Below are positions 36,879-47,238 of a DNA stretch of 64,000 nt, piece after piece (position 1 is the stretch's first letter; each line of letters starts with the position of its first letter). The notes below the pieces were generated by a model. The model ran no database searches and had not been told where the DNA came from. It was given only the letters and a program-made list of their open reading frames with translations. This stretch comes from Pseudisothecium myosuroides. Lineage: Eukaryota; Streptophyta; Bryopsida; Hypnales; Lembophyllaceae. The position numbers were made by a program, and so were the translations under genes. The stretch lies in contig OX637296.1 of NCBI GenBank assembly GCA_951799445.1, positions 15,996,001 through 16,060,000 of the forward strand, in the 5' to 3' direction.

Positions 36879-39789
36879 ACAATCTTATGCAACCCAATTG
36901 AATTGAAGATCTAGTGCTCATGTGTAGGGTACTTAAAAGGAGAGACTACTTCGAATAGAAATGTCTATTGATGCCGCTGTACTACAGGGAACAATAAAGA
37001 CACCCCGAAAGACACAAACTACCTCTTGTACCATTCAAAGAGTTTTGCATGATGTGGAGAATGCAATTGACATTTTTTGTCACGTAATTAGCATTCCAAT
37101 CTTATGCAATCAAAAGCATAACAAATTTAAATTTCAAAAAATTAGAACTATATAGTGGTCAATTTTATTGGTTAAAGGTTGTGATTTCACATGATAATTG
37201 AGTGAAAACCATTTATGATGAATTTAGAGAATTTTGTTGCCTAAATATGTTGGAAACATATGTATGCACACCTTTCCTTTTCAACAAAATCTCAATAAGT
37301 TTCAAAATTTTATGGAGAGTGCCACTAACTTTTCACTCCATTGATAGTCAAGGTTGGCATTCCCTACTGAATAATTAATTGATGATGGCAAATGTAATTC
37401 GGTAGATGCTTAAAAATAGAAAGTTGTGTTTTCTTCCTTACAATGTTTTTGTTCCCTAATTATCAAGTATGGTAGTGTTTAGAATACTCATTTTCTAAAG
37501 TCACATTATATGTAAAATAATTAAATTAGAGTAGATTGAAATATTAATTTGTTGTACCGATTTCACAAAAAAAAAATTTGTGTACAATGGAACATCTACA
37601 TAGATTTAACATATTTGTGAACTATTGTAGGATTATCATTTCTAATCATTTAAAAAATTTACATATGAGGTATCCTAGTTAAGAAAATGTATTGAAACTA
37701 AGGTGGAAGCACCCAAAACCGTCAAAATAAGGAATTCAGCATACTTGCAGGCACCATTTCAAAAAACTAATATTTTGTGGTGTCAGCAAGAGAAAATCCC
37801 CTAGACCATTGGAACCGTCCTGTAGGTGGACCCAAATCTAAGTTTTGACAAATTCAGCACTTATCTAATCACAGTGAAGAGAGGAGAAAACTTTATGACA
37901 CATGTAAAGACCATTCATTGGAAGTCTAGGGACGGTTTAATGTCTATCTAGGAACAAAGATTAGGTACAGGGACGCTTTTGGATGTTTCTACCTTACATA
38001 TTGAACACTTTGCGACTCTCTAACAATTTTCTTTTTCTTCTTCCATTTTATGTGAAGTTCGCAAAAACTCTTAGGATTATGGATTTGTTTTTGAAAGGCT
38101 AGACTTTGGAAGTAGCATATAATGAAGAGGAATTGTCTTGAGTTAGAGCAAACTTCCATATTGTGTCAGAATTAGAATTGAATTTCCAAGTTTTTAGAGT
38201 CAAAGCTTGCCTTTGCAAAATTCCCTTATGCTTTCACTTCTATGTGAGTAGAAAGAAACTACTCCCTCCATCCTAAAATGTTCTTCTTGTTGGCCTTAAT
38301 TTTTGTCCCAAAATGATCTTCCTCTTATGATGTGGAGGAAGAGCCCACAAAATAAAGCCTTTCCATGTGCATAGTGGCTACATAAAAAGTTGAGGAGCTT
38401 GGATGTTTGTTTGTTCCAACAAGAATAGAAAATTGGGTGGACCATGTTTGGTATACTTTTTGTGCAGTCATAATGGTTGAGGGTAGCTGGCTGGCAGGCA
38501 ATGCATGAACATGAGATGCTTAGAAGCTTCTGACTAGGTTGGACTCCAAGGTGACAGGCTGGAAGGACACACCGCAGGAAGCCAAAAGGTTATAATACAT
38601 AGTGCGGGAATTGTACAATTGATTGGCTAGCGGTACTCCTTAGAAAGACAAAAAAATTCACATTTCAAAGCTCTACAACTTCAATTTGAAAATTAATCCA
38701 AAACTCATATTTGCAAGACGGTAGGAGAGCATTGAACTTTATTTTTAGCTCAAAATGGGATTAAAAAATGTTGATTTTGACCTTAATCCAAATCATTTTG
38801 TCAAATTGGAAGATCATTTTGGAATAGAAGGAGTACATTTCAAGAGTAGCTTTGCCTTGTTGTCAAACTAAAAGCAACCAAGAAGTTCAAATTCAATGTG
38901 AAAATTTATATTCTAGAAATTGCAAAGTTGCCTCCTCCATTTTTCACAAGCTTCCCCCTTTCCCAAATTTGTTGCCCAACAATTTTAATTTCCTAGCCTC
39001 ATGTAAATATTTCACACTTCTATGTAAAATTATGGAATTTCTTTTGTCATTTTTGTAAGTTTGTGGTAATCATGTGTTTATAGATGTTTACTCTTGGAGG
39101 GAACTTCCACTAACCTAGAATTGACCAAACCTTACATAAGACCCTACACAAATCAAAATTCTATATGGAAGTGTGCAACAAGTGCAAGATGAGAAATCAA
39201 TAAGAGCTATTGATAGACAAATTTTTTGAAGAAGGCTAATGAAAACTAGTCTGAAGGCAAGTTTTCAACCTCTAAAAATCTATTTTTAACATTGGATGTG
39301 AATTTTTTGGTTGCTTCTAGTTAACAACAAAGCAAAGCTACAGTTAAAAATGTCATTTCTTTCTATTCACATACAAGTGAGAGCATCAAGAAACTCTCAA
39401 TAGATGTAAGACAATGTAAGGCGATGTAGACTTTGGATAACCCAAAAATTCTTTCCAATTCAAACACAATACGGAAGTCTACACGGCTTATCTCATGAGC
39501 AGCAATCCCTAAATTGGCTAAAATTAGTTGAATTTCTACCCAAAAAATCCTTGCGCTACTAATACATTGTGAAAAAGGGCCTTTAATGGAAACAATTTAG
39601 CCAAAACTTCAAGAAACAGTAGAATTTGATAGCCAATTTGCAACTTCCTCCACATTGGAATTAGCATCTATTTAGTCAGTTTTGTGTTGTAGTACTCCCA
39701 GTACTCCTTCACAACTTGCAAAATCTTTTCTTTTCTATTTTTTTCTTGATACTACTCATTCTCAAGGTAGCCAAAGTTGATGCATGTCC
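36879..39789. other. AT-rich intergenic DNA
   Basis: No gene recognised. It contains a decayed arm of the fold-back family at about 37020-37300 and one Stowaway-like element (38260-38835). The remainder shows no structure I can interpret. Confidence 0.45.
38260..38835. mobile_element. Stowaway-like element, about 576 bp
   Basis: The left end TACTCCCTCCATCCTAAAAT and the right end, reverse-complemented, TACTCCTTCTATTCCAAAAT are flanked by TA. TACTCCCTCC is the typical Stowaway start. An inner match (AAAATGATCTTCC, and GGAAGATCATTTT near the right end) extends the arms. It is non-coding. Confidence 0.7.
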
Positions 39790-40015
39790 ATACCTTTTGT
39801 TTGTTTGTCACGTTGAGATCTCCCAGACCATGCGTCCCCCAGTGCCATGCTTGGTATCGTTGGAAAGCCCTCAGTAAGGAGGGGTGCACAAGCTTTGTTT
39901 TGTGCTGTTTGGACGCACAGTGGGTAATTGAATTTCAAAGTTTTTATGAATAAGAAAATAAGAAATAACTTTTACTTTGGTTGTGGTTGTGGCAACGGCA
40001 CAAAGCACACTGGTC
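39790..40015 (+). repeat. Gene-upstream dispersed repeat, copy 3 of 3
   Basis: Aligns with 4287-4510 and 33967-34191: TTTGTTTGTTTGTCACGTTG, AGATCTCCCAGACCATGCGT, TGCTTGGTATCGTTGGAAAG, GCTTTGTTTTGTGCTGTTTG, TTTCAAAGTTTTTATGAAT, TGTGGCAACGGCACAAAGCA. It is the closest partner of copy 1. It lies about 1.6 kb upstream of the RLP4-like start codon in the same orientation. Confidence 0.65.
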
Positions 40016-41589
40016 TGTCTTGAAGGTAGCATACAGTACTTGCTCCTGAGTCCTGGGATTGAGAGAAAACGTGGATGAGAATGACTGGCATCACAGCCAC
40101 AGTAATTCCATCCATTCCTGAGCCCCAACGTAAAGCATACCGCCGAAAATCACGGACCAACCTTCAAATTGGCAGACTTCGAATTTCCCATGAAATCCTC
40201 CAAATAGCAAGCTGCCAAAACAAGTCCACACCCACCCGCCATCGCCGCTTCCAAACAAAGCAACTTAGTGCACCGCACCCCAAACTTCCCGCGACACACA
40301 GACTTCCCATCCAACACCACGGAGTCCCGGAGTCTTCCCCTTCAGCACCGCTAACTTAACCCACTCTCACTAACTTAGCGACCAACTTAGCCAACTCATC
40401 AGTCCAAAGAAACCAAAGGCCGCTAAGCCAAGGGGTATGCTTAGCGGCGGTCGTCGTCGTCTTCAGTCTCCAGACTCTCCACTAAGTTAGTCCACTCTCC
40501 AGACTCCACCCCGCGCACATGCCCTGTTTTTTGTCATCAATGCGCGCCAGCCTCGGTGTTCGCCGCCACAGAAGTGCACCGTCCGCCCTGCCAGATCCGC
40601 GCCTCCCGCTTCCTTCCCCACCCCACATTTGCGCTCTGGTTGCTTGCCTCGGGATCTCGACTACACTACGCGCTCTGCTGCTCCTTCACGTCCCTTTGAT
40701 CAGCTCAGGCTGCTGGAACTGCAAGCAGTGGGTGTCTTCGTGCGCGTCCTAGGTTGGGAGAAACAGTGCTTGGGATTGCGGCCCAGTTTTTACTACCCTT
40801 GGAAACCGGAAACTGAACCAGCGTCGGGCGTTTCAGTGCCTGTGAAGGTGGGAAGCTCGCATTTTGGTGTGGGTTTGAAGCTGAAGGTGTGAAGGTGGCA
40901 TTTTGGTGTTGGATGTGCAGCTGAACGTATGATGGTCGCATTTTAGTGTGGGTGTGAAGCTGAAGTTGTGAAGGTCGCGTTTTAGTGTTGGATGTGAAGC
41001 TGAAGTTGTGAAGGTCACATTTTGGGGTGTATGTGGAGTCGAAGGTGTCAAAGTGGCATTTTGCTGTGAGTTTGAAGCTGAAGGTGTGAAGGCCTCATTT
41101 AGGTGTTGGATGTGAAGCTGAAGGTGTGAAGGTCGCATTTTGGGGTTGGGTGTGAATCTGAAGGTTTAAAGGTGGCATTTTGGGGTGAGTGTGTATGTGA
41201 GGTCTGGAAACAGGGATACTCGTATTTGCAGTCCTCTGGAAGGAGACTGGGTTTTGATCTGTTTCTAGACTGATTAGTCTCCTTGAGTGAAGGCCGACAC
41301 TTCGGTGGTCTCTGGTCGCCGTCGCGGTGATGGCGTGCGAGTGGGCAGCGGTTTGCGAACAGTAATGTTAGAGAGTTGCGAAAAATTTGAACTTGGTGCA
41401 TGAGCAGGGTGATCTGCCAGGGGATTCTTTTGTCTGCAGGATTTCTTGAGGAAGTGCAACTGGTCTGGTGCTGGAATGGTGGTCGACGCTGGTGTGTTAA
41501 GTGAAACCAACACGCCGCCAAGGATTTACATTTACAGGCTTGGATTTTGAGCTGAGCCGGAGCTCCCGTATTGTGAAGCGCTGAAGTCT
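40016..41589 (+). promoter_or_regulatory. Upstream and leader region of the RLP4-like gene
   Basis: Clearly GC-richer than the flanking intergenic DNA from about 40200 to 41580, as expected of a promoter plus 5' UTR. It contains a minisatellite (40841-41205). Several short open frames occur (for example 40519-40752) but show no domain or supporting splice structure. Confidence 0.45.
40841..41205 (+). repeat. Minisatellite of about 40 bp, nine copies
   Basis: The unit is roughly GAAGCTGAAGGTGTGAAGGT followed by CGCATTTTGGTGTTGGATGT. The (C/G)GCATTTT landmark recurs at about 40858, 40900, 40937, 40977, 41016, 41054, 41094, 41131 and 41174. Copies differ by several substitutions. It lies a few hundred bases upstream of the RLP4-like start codon, probably in the leader. 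Confidence 0.85.
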
Positions 41590-44500
41590 ATGGCGCGCTT
41601 TCTATTCTTGGGCGTGTGCCTTTTAGGTTTTCTTGCTTCGGCGCTTGGAGGTAAAGCTCTTATCTCCACCCTCGTCATGTCCAAATCTGGTTACCGTTAC
41701 CTTCACGGCCATTGTTGGTGGATTTAGAATACTTGAATTTCCGTGTTCTTCTTGTCACTCGCTTCGGTAACAATTGTCGAATCCTACCTTGAAGGTTCTT
41801 ACATTTTTGGTGAACTTCGAATAGTGTTGTTTCTCCCGTTTCCGTTACAATGTGAGAGTCTTGGGTTGCATTTTTGATGTGGATTTCTGGTGTGCGGAGA
41901 TTCACCCTAACGCCAGTGGTATCTGCATTCACAATGTGTGAACCCCTGGAGGTTTGGGCAGTGATGTGAGATTACAATTCCGTTGTGAGTGTATATGGCG
42001 AGTAACTCCCGCGCTTTCACAGATCTGTACCGAGTAAAAAAAAATTCAGAGTCTTTGGTGGCATTTTTTATGTGTACGGAGATTTACCCTAACGTAGTGG
42101 CAGCCGCATTCACAATGTGTGAATCCTGGAGTCTTTGCGAAGTGATAAGGAATTTCAATTTCGTTGTGAATGTGGATATGGCGAGTAACCTAATACTTTC
42201 TCAGATCGATACCAAGTAAATAACAATGTCAGAGTCTTGGTTGTCATTTTTGATGTGGCTTTTTGGTCTGGGATTATTCACGCTAACGTCAGTGGTAGCA
42301 GCATTCACAATGAGTGAATCTCTGGAGGCTCTGGAAACTGGGATTCCAATTCAGTTGCAACTGTGGATATTGCGAGTACTTAACTCCCATGCTTTCACAG
42401 ATCAATACCAAATCAACATCGACTGCGGCGGCTACCACAACTTCACTAACAACATCAATCAAACATGGTTAGCTGATAATTTCTTCTCGGGCGGCTCCCC
42501 CGCGAACGTCACCACCCTCCAGAATTTCCCTCGCGACCAAGAGCGCAGCCTGCGCTTCTTCCCCATTGCGCAAGGCAAGAAGAACTGCTACGAGATCGGA
42601 GTGCCTGTGGGCCGCTACATGATTCAGATGTTCTTCGCCTACAACAACTACGACAACCTCAGTCATTCCCCTAGCTTCGACGTCTCCGTGGAAGGGACGG
42701 TCGTGTTCAGCTGGCGGTACCCCTGGCAGGACGACGTCGACAACTTTGGCGCATACTCGGATCTCATCGCATTTATTCACGACGGATCGGCTACCATTTG
42801 CTTCTACAGTATTGGCACCGACGCACCGGTTATTGGATCGCTGGAGCTGCTGCAAGTTGATGACTACATGTATCAGTCGAATTCCACGGGACAGAATGTT
42901 ATAGTGGCGGACTACGGGAGGATCACTGCAGGTGGGGATTTCAGATTGTTTTCTCCATTTTCAATCATGACTCCTAGAATTAGGTTGCGGCTACGATTTT
43001 TGGCGATATTTTCATCATTTTATTTTATTTTCCTCCTTCGATTCCCAGTAGCCTTGTAGCTAGACCCAAAACTTGTTGAATTTTGGCAATAAAGAGAACC
43101 CTTGCCTGCAGGTAATGTGCCGTTCGGTCCCGGTTTTGATAACGTGACGGACCTCGGAGGTCGCTCCTGGGAAATGGATGACATTTACACCAACGACTTG
43201 AAGACGTTTTTAACAACGAATGCGAGTATAACCGGATCCGATGCCGCGCCCAATTTCTGGCCTGGGAGGCTGTACCAGTCGTGTCGGTACACAGTGCAGC
43301 CCGGGATGCCTGTGATCTACAACTATCTTGTAGATGCCAAACTTGACTATCAAGTGTGGTTCCACTTGGCGGAGATTGATCCAACCGTGACAGCCGCAGG
43401 GCAACGCGTTTTCAGCGTGTCCGTGAATGATGTGGAGGTCCTCAGTGGGCTGGATCTGTTCCAGCGAGTGGGACACAACACGGCGTTCGACTTCTTGTAC
43501 ACCGTGCGAAACTTGACGGGCGGGAACCTGGTGATCTCGTTTCATGCGGCAACTGGAAGTCCCTTGGTCTGTGGACTTGAAGTTCTGGCAATCTTGCAGG
43601 CGAATATTGCTACTAATGTTACTGAAGGTTAGTCTTGCATCCTCTTCTTCTTTCTCGTAAATTCGTAACACACTTTGCCTTCCAATCTCGTAACGAAACC
43701 CATTCCTGAGACTTTCAGATGTTTTGAGCTTTTTTCTCTTAGTAGGATGGAATTTTTGATGCGAGTCTTGTCCTCAATGCACTAGATTGCGTAACATCTG
43801 AATATTGTATGAGTAAGGTTTGATTTTGGAAGCATTGTTCATACGGTGGGTGGAGCTGTGGGTAGGCTTTGACTCTTCATCTGTTATACAATCGCTAGAT
43901 TCTAAACATGTAATTGTTTGTAACACTTCCTTCACTTATGAGCTGTTGATGTTCTACCCTTGGCAAATAGTTTATTACGAGAAAAGGCTCAATACTTTAG
44001 CAGCGAAGTGCAAGCCCAATGAATGTTCGTTTTAGAGGAACGTAATAGCGAATAGAGTTGATTATTTTACGGACTGACATTGATGATTATATGATACAGC
44101 TGCGGCTATGCATGCATTGAGAAAAGCGTTGAACGTACCGGAACGGATGGGCTGGAACGGAGATCCCTGTGCGCCGACGGAGTGGGATGCATGGGATGGG
44201 ATTACTTGCAACTTGGCAGCTGATGGTTCTGCTCTCGTTATTACTCACATGTGAGTTTTTTAATTGCTGGCCTGGCCTACTCAACGATAATTTCTCTATA
44301 GCTTGAGATGGACTTTTAATAGTGCTAATACCAAAAGAAAATCATGTGCAAGCATACGTTTTTTTCTGTTTTCTGTACTGATTGTTTTGGTGTAATTTGT
44401 TTTGCAGGGATATTTCCGAGCAAGGGCTGACAGGCACACTCCCACCCCAAATTACTGAGCTCTCCCACTTGATTACACTGTAAGTATTACACTGTTTATC

Positions 44501-46489
44501 TGCCTTTTATCTTCGACGTCTCTTGTGTTTAGGGTTCATGAGACTTGCATATGTCGTAATTTTATGACTTCATGCAAAAGGCTGAACTCCAAAGTGCTGG
44601 TGCTAATAGGAGAAGGTTTACTATTGATGCTAATAGTTGATTATTGTAGCTTCTAAACATGTTTCTGTGGTTCAAAAATATAGGTTGTGATTATTTCTTT
44701 CTATTGATTCATTTTGACTCGTATAGACATGGGAGCGGACACTTTTGACTATTTGGACTCCGAAGGGTTAACTCTTTATGCTTAATATTGGGTCAAGAAG
44801 AGGCTTAGTTCCATGAAACTGGGATAGTGGTGTTAAGTGGCATATTATATTTCACTTCTATGCTGCAAGAAGAGTTTCGGTTATTTCTAAGCATTGCCTG
44901 TCGGTATTCCAATGCAGAAATGCGAGCAGTAACCAGATTTCTGGTACCCTCCCTGATACCTTGGGAGCGAGTAACTTGGTTTCTTTGTAAGTGTTTGCTA
45001 CTCCCTTATAAACGTTAGTTATCGCTCATAGTAGTACCTGTCTTCAGAGGCTTGCATCTGTATTAAGTGAGATTTTTTGCTTCTATTTCTGAAGCTAAAA
45101 TTACTGTTTGTACAGAGATTTATCTTTCAACGTCCTTGAAGGTCCAATCCCTCTCAGCCTGGGCTCTCCTCGAATGAATCATTTGTAAGGACCCTCTCTC
45201 TCAACGGAATTGGAACTTTTCTTAACAATTTTGACATTTCGGAGGACAACTGTTGCAGTGACTGTTTGTAGTCATATGCTGCATTTTTTTTATGTGTGTG
45301 TGTGTGTGTGAAAATTGTAGAAGTTTCTAACGTAAACTCTGCCGATTGTAACGGGGATTGTTTTCTTAGTATTGTTAGGATCTTAATAATGAATTACCAT
45401 GAGTTCAGACCCTGATGTTTAATTTTGGTTTTCTAATTGTGCAGACGCCTAGACGACAATCACTTGTCAGGTCCAGTGCCAGAGTCCGTATACGCAATTG
45501 GGGTCCACGGTGGCTACATCAACTTGGCAGGAAACCAAGGTCTCTGCGGAGTGCCGTCCCTGCCCGATTGCCCTTATAAATGGAAAAAGGGAGGCATGTC
45601 TCCTGCAGCCAAAGCCGTGTTAGTGATAGGAGTGCTCATCCTTGCGGCCATACTCGCATATGCGGCTTTTTACTACATCCGACGAAGAAATGCTCAGGAG
45701 GACTACAATTTCAACCTGCCTCATCAGCTCGTTGGTATGTCTCTGGACAATGTCATCAGGCGTCCATATGAGCACCTATGATATCATTAGTTTCTTGATT
45801 ATCTCATTCTTAGGCACATCTTTGACGAGGTGTCACAATTTTGACCGTTCCGGAATTAATCAATTATTTTTTACTTCTAATATTCAGATTCGCAGTTTTC
45901 ATTCATTGTGTACTGCTTTGCACGTAATTTGTGACTTGAGATTTTAAGCTCATTCTGCCTGTTGTGTGTTCGTGTTAGGCCACTGTTTCCATGCCTCTCT
46001 GTCTGTCTGTCTGTTTTCCCTGTGATGAAGCTCCGCTCTATAAGTGTGTAGCTGCTTGAATTGAATTGGTGTAATGGTTATGCTTTTCTACCACCATGGG
46101 AGTTATACAGCAGACCACTTATTGCTCTTGCTGATTCATTGTCGGTTTAGTCACTACTCTGGGTTGACTGGATATTGCTAAAATAGAAGTTCATGTAGGC
46201 AATTGGTTATGTGGATGCTCCCCTGTATTTTGTTTTCTAGTTTTGTATTTTGTATACTTTACATTTCCCGTGTACTTGACTTCCAACGTAGTGTAAGAAA
46301 AGATATATATCATCAATAGCGTAGGGTGTTTGTGTACTGATGTGGATTTGTCGTGTTGGATCAGAGAGGACGAAGTGGTATCAACAACACAAGATGACCA
46401 AGCAGACGGATCCTGAGGGAGTGTCAATGATTCAGCAGAGCATTCCCAGCAGATTTGGATTCTCTTCCAACATAGCTGCGAAAGAATAA
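41590..46489 (+). CDS. RLP4: Malectin-like/LRR receptor-like protein (RLP4 type), 627 aa, 9 exons
   Basis: Exons 41590-41650, 42401-42931, 43112-43627, 44100-44250, 44408-44479, 44918-44986, 45116-45184, 45445-45734, 46365-46489 (1884 nt, frame closed). Order: signal peptide (1-20, FLFLGVCLLGFLASALG), malectin-like carbohydrate-binding region (about 22-370, opening INIDCGG), and the WNGDPC motif near 388. Four LRRs follow (about 420-510), three of them on exons of 72, 69 and 69 nt, the classic one-repeat-per-exon pattern. Then come a GNQGLCG cap, a transmembrane helix at about 547-568 and a 59-residue cytosolic tail with no kinase. The protein should sit in the plasma membrane facing the cell wall, and related proteins sense or pattern the wall. 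The length agrees with Arabidopsis RLP4 (about 626). The last exon is inferred from its acceptor and frame and is the least certain. An alternative N-terminus exists in intron 1 (see findings). Confidence 0.9.
41854..42417 (+). repeat. Tandem triplication in RLP4 intron 1 that includes the splice acceptor
   Basis: Three diverged units: 41854-42046, 42047-42229, 42230-42417. Each begins (C/G)AGAGTCTT(T)GG, contains GCATTCACAATG(T/A)GTGAA, and ends at a pyrimidine-AG acceptor followed by ATC(A/T/G)(A/G)TACC. AGs lie at 42021-42022, 42203-42204 and 42399-42400. Only the last is followed by a frame that continues into the malectin-like domain. The first two lead to in-frame stops. Confidence 0.85.
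45293..45310 (+). repeat. (TG)9 microsatellite in RLP4 intron 7
   Basis: Nine uninterrupted TG dinucleotides after a T run, between exons 7 and 8. Probably length-variable, with no evident function. Confidence 0.9.
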
Positions 46490-47238
46490 ACTCCAGCGGA
46501 TTATTACTATTTTGCAACGGGTGATTATGCAGCTGTGGACACACTGTGAACTTGTGGTATTTATCCAGGGTTTAGTAGTTAGGTGCTGTTGGCAGCCTTT
46601 TCATAGGGTGAAGAGATGCTACAAAAGTTGTCTTGCTTTGGCAGGTGTCCTCCCCTTTCTCTTAGTTCAGCTCCTCGTCTTTATGTGGCTTGCAAGGATT
46701 GTGCGTCCACTTTTATTCTTCTAAAGTCGATTACTACTTTAGAACATTACCCGCAGTGTGAGACTAGTCTGTCCCTTGGATTCTGTTCTTGAGCCTGTTT
46801 ATGACCATCTGGTAGAATAAACAGCCTTTTCTGCTTGCAGTAGTTCTCTTCTAGCCAGGTGTAGTTGTATATTACTCTTTTATCGTGTTGACATGGTAGC
46901 GTAATCCTCGTAGCAGAAGTTAGATAGAAGTGACCGGCAGGCTGGCCGTTGGCTTTAGCCTTGTTTGTTCATTTCTGCAGGATATTCAATGCAACTCTTT
47001 CCTGTTTCTGTGTGCCCCTCCTCAGAACAGTTTGAAGTCATTGCCTTCATTGATATTCGCCACAGAAGCCAAGCCTCAACCTCAAAGAACGTGTAAGTCA
47101 CTGATTTCAAACTAGTGCTCACAATGTTGGAAATCAACACTTCAAGGTGCTTGTAAAACATGATCAACTACACTAGGTTCTGTCTACTACCTACTTCCTA
47201 CTTCCTTTTTTCCGTTCATGAACTCTTTCAGTAAAGTT
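46490..47238. other. Convergent 3' flanks of RLP4-like and RNase H-like genes
   Basis: The two genes meet tail to tail across about 750 bp. The sequence fits two 3' UTRs and I see no further gene. Confidence 0.5.

Noticed and set aside
40519..40892. Short proteins upstream of the RLP4-like gene
   Set aside because: No domain, no splice signals and no start context of note. The region is better read as promoter and leader DNA with a minisatellite.
40833..41521. Minus-strand Thr/His/Ser-rich frames over the minisatellite
   Set aside because: These are periodic translations of the 40-bp repeat on the opposite strand of the RLP4 leader.
42469..42855. Minus-strand frame opposite RLP4 exon 2
   Set aside because: It is the antisense shadow of a conserved malectin-like exon with GC-biased codons.
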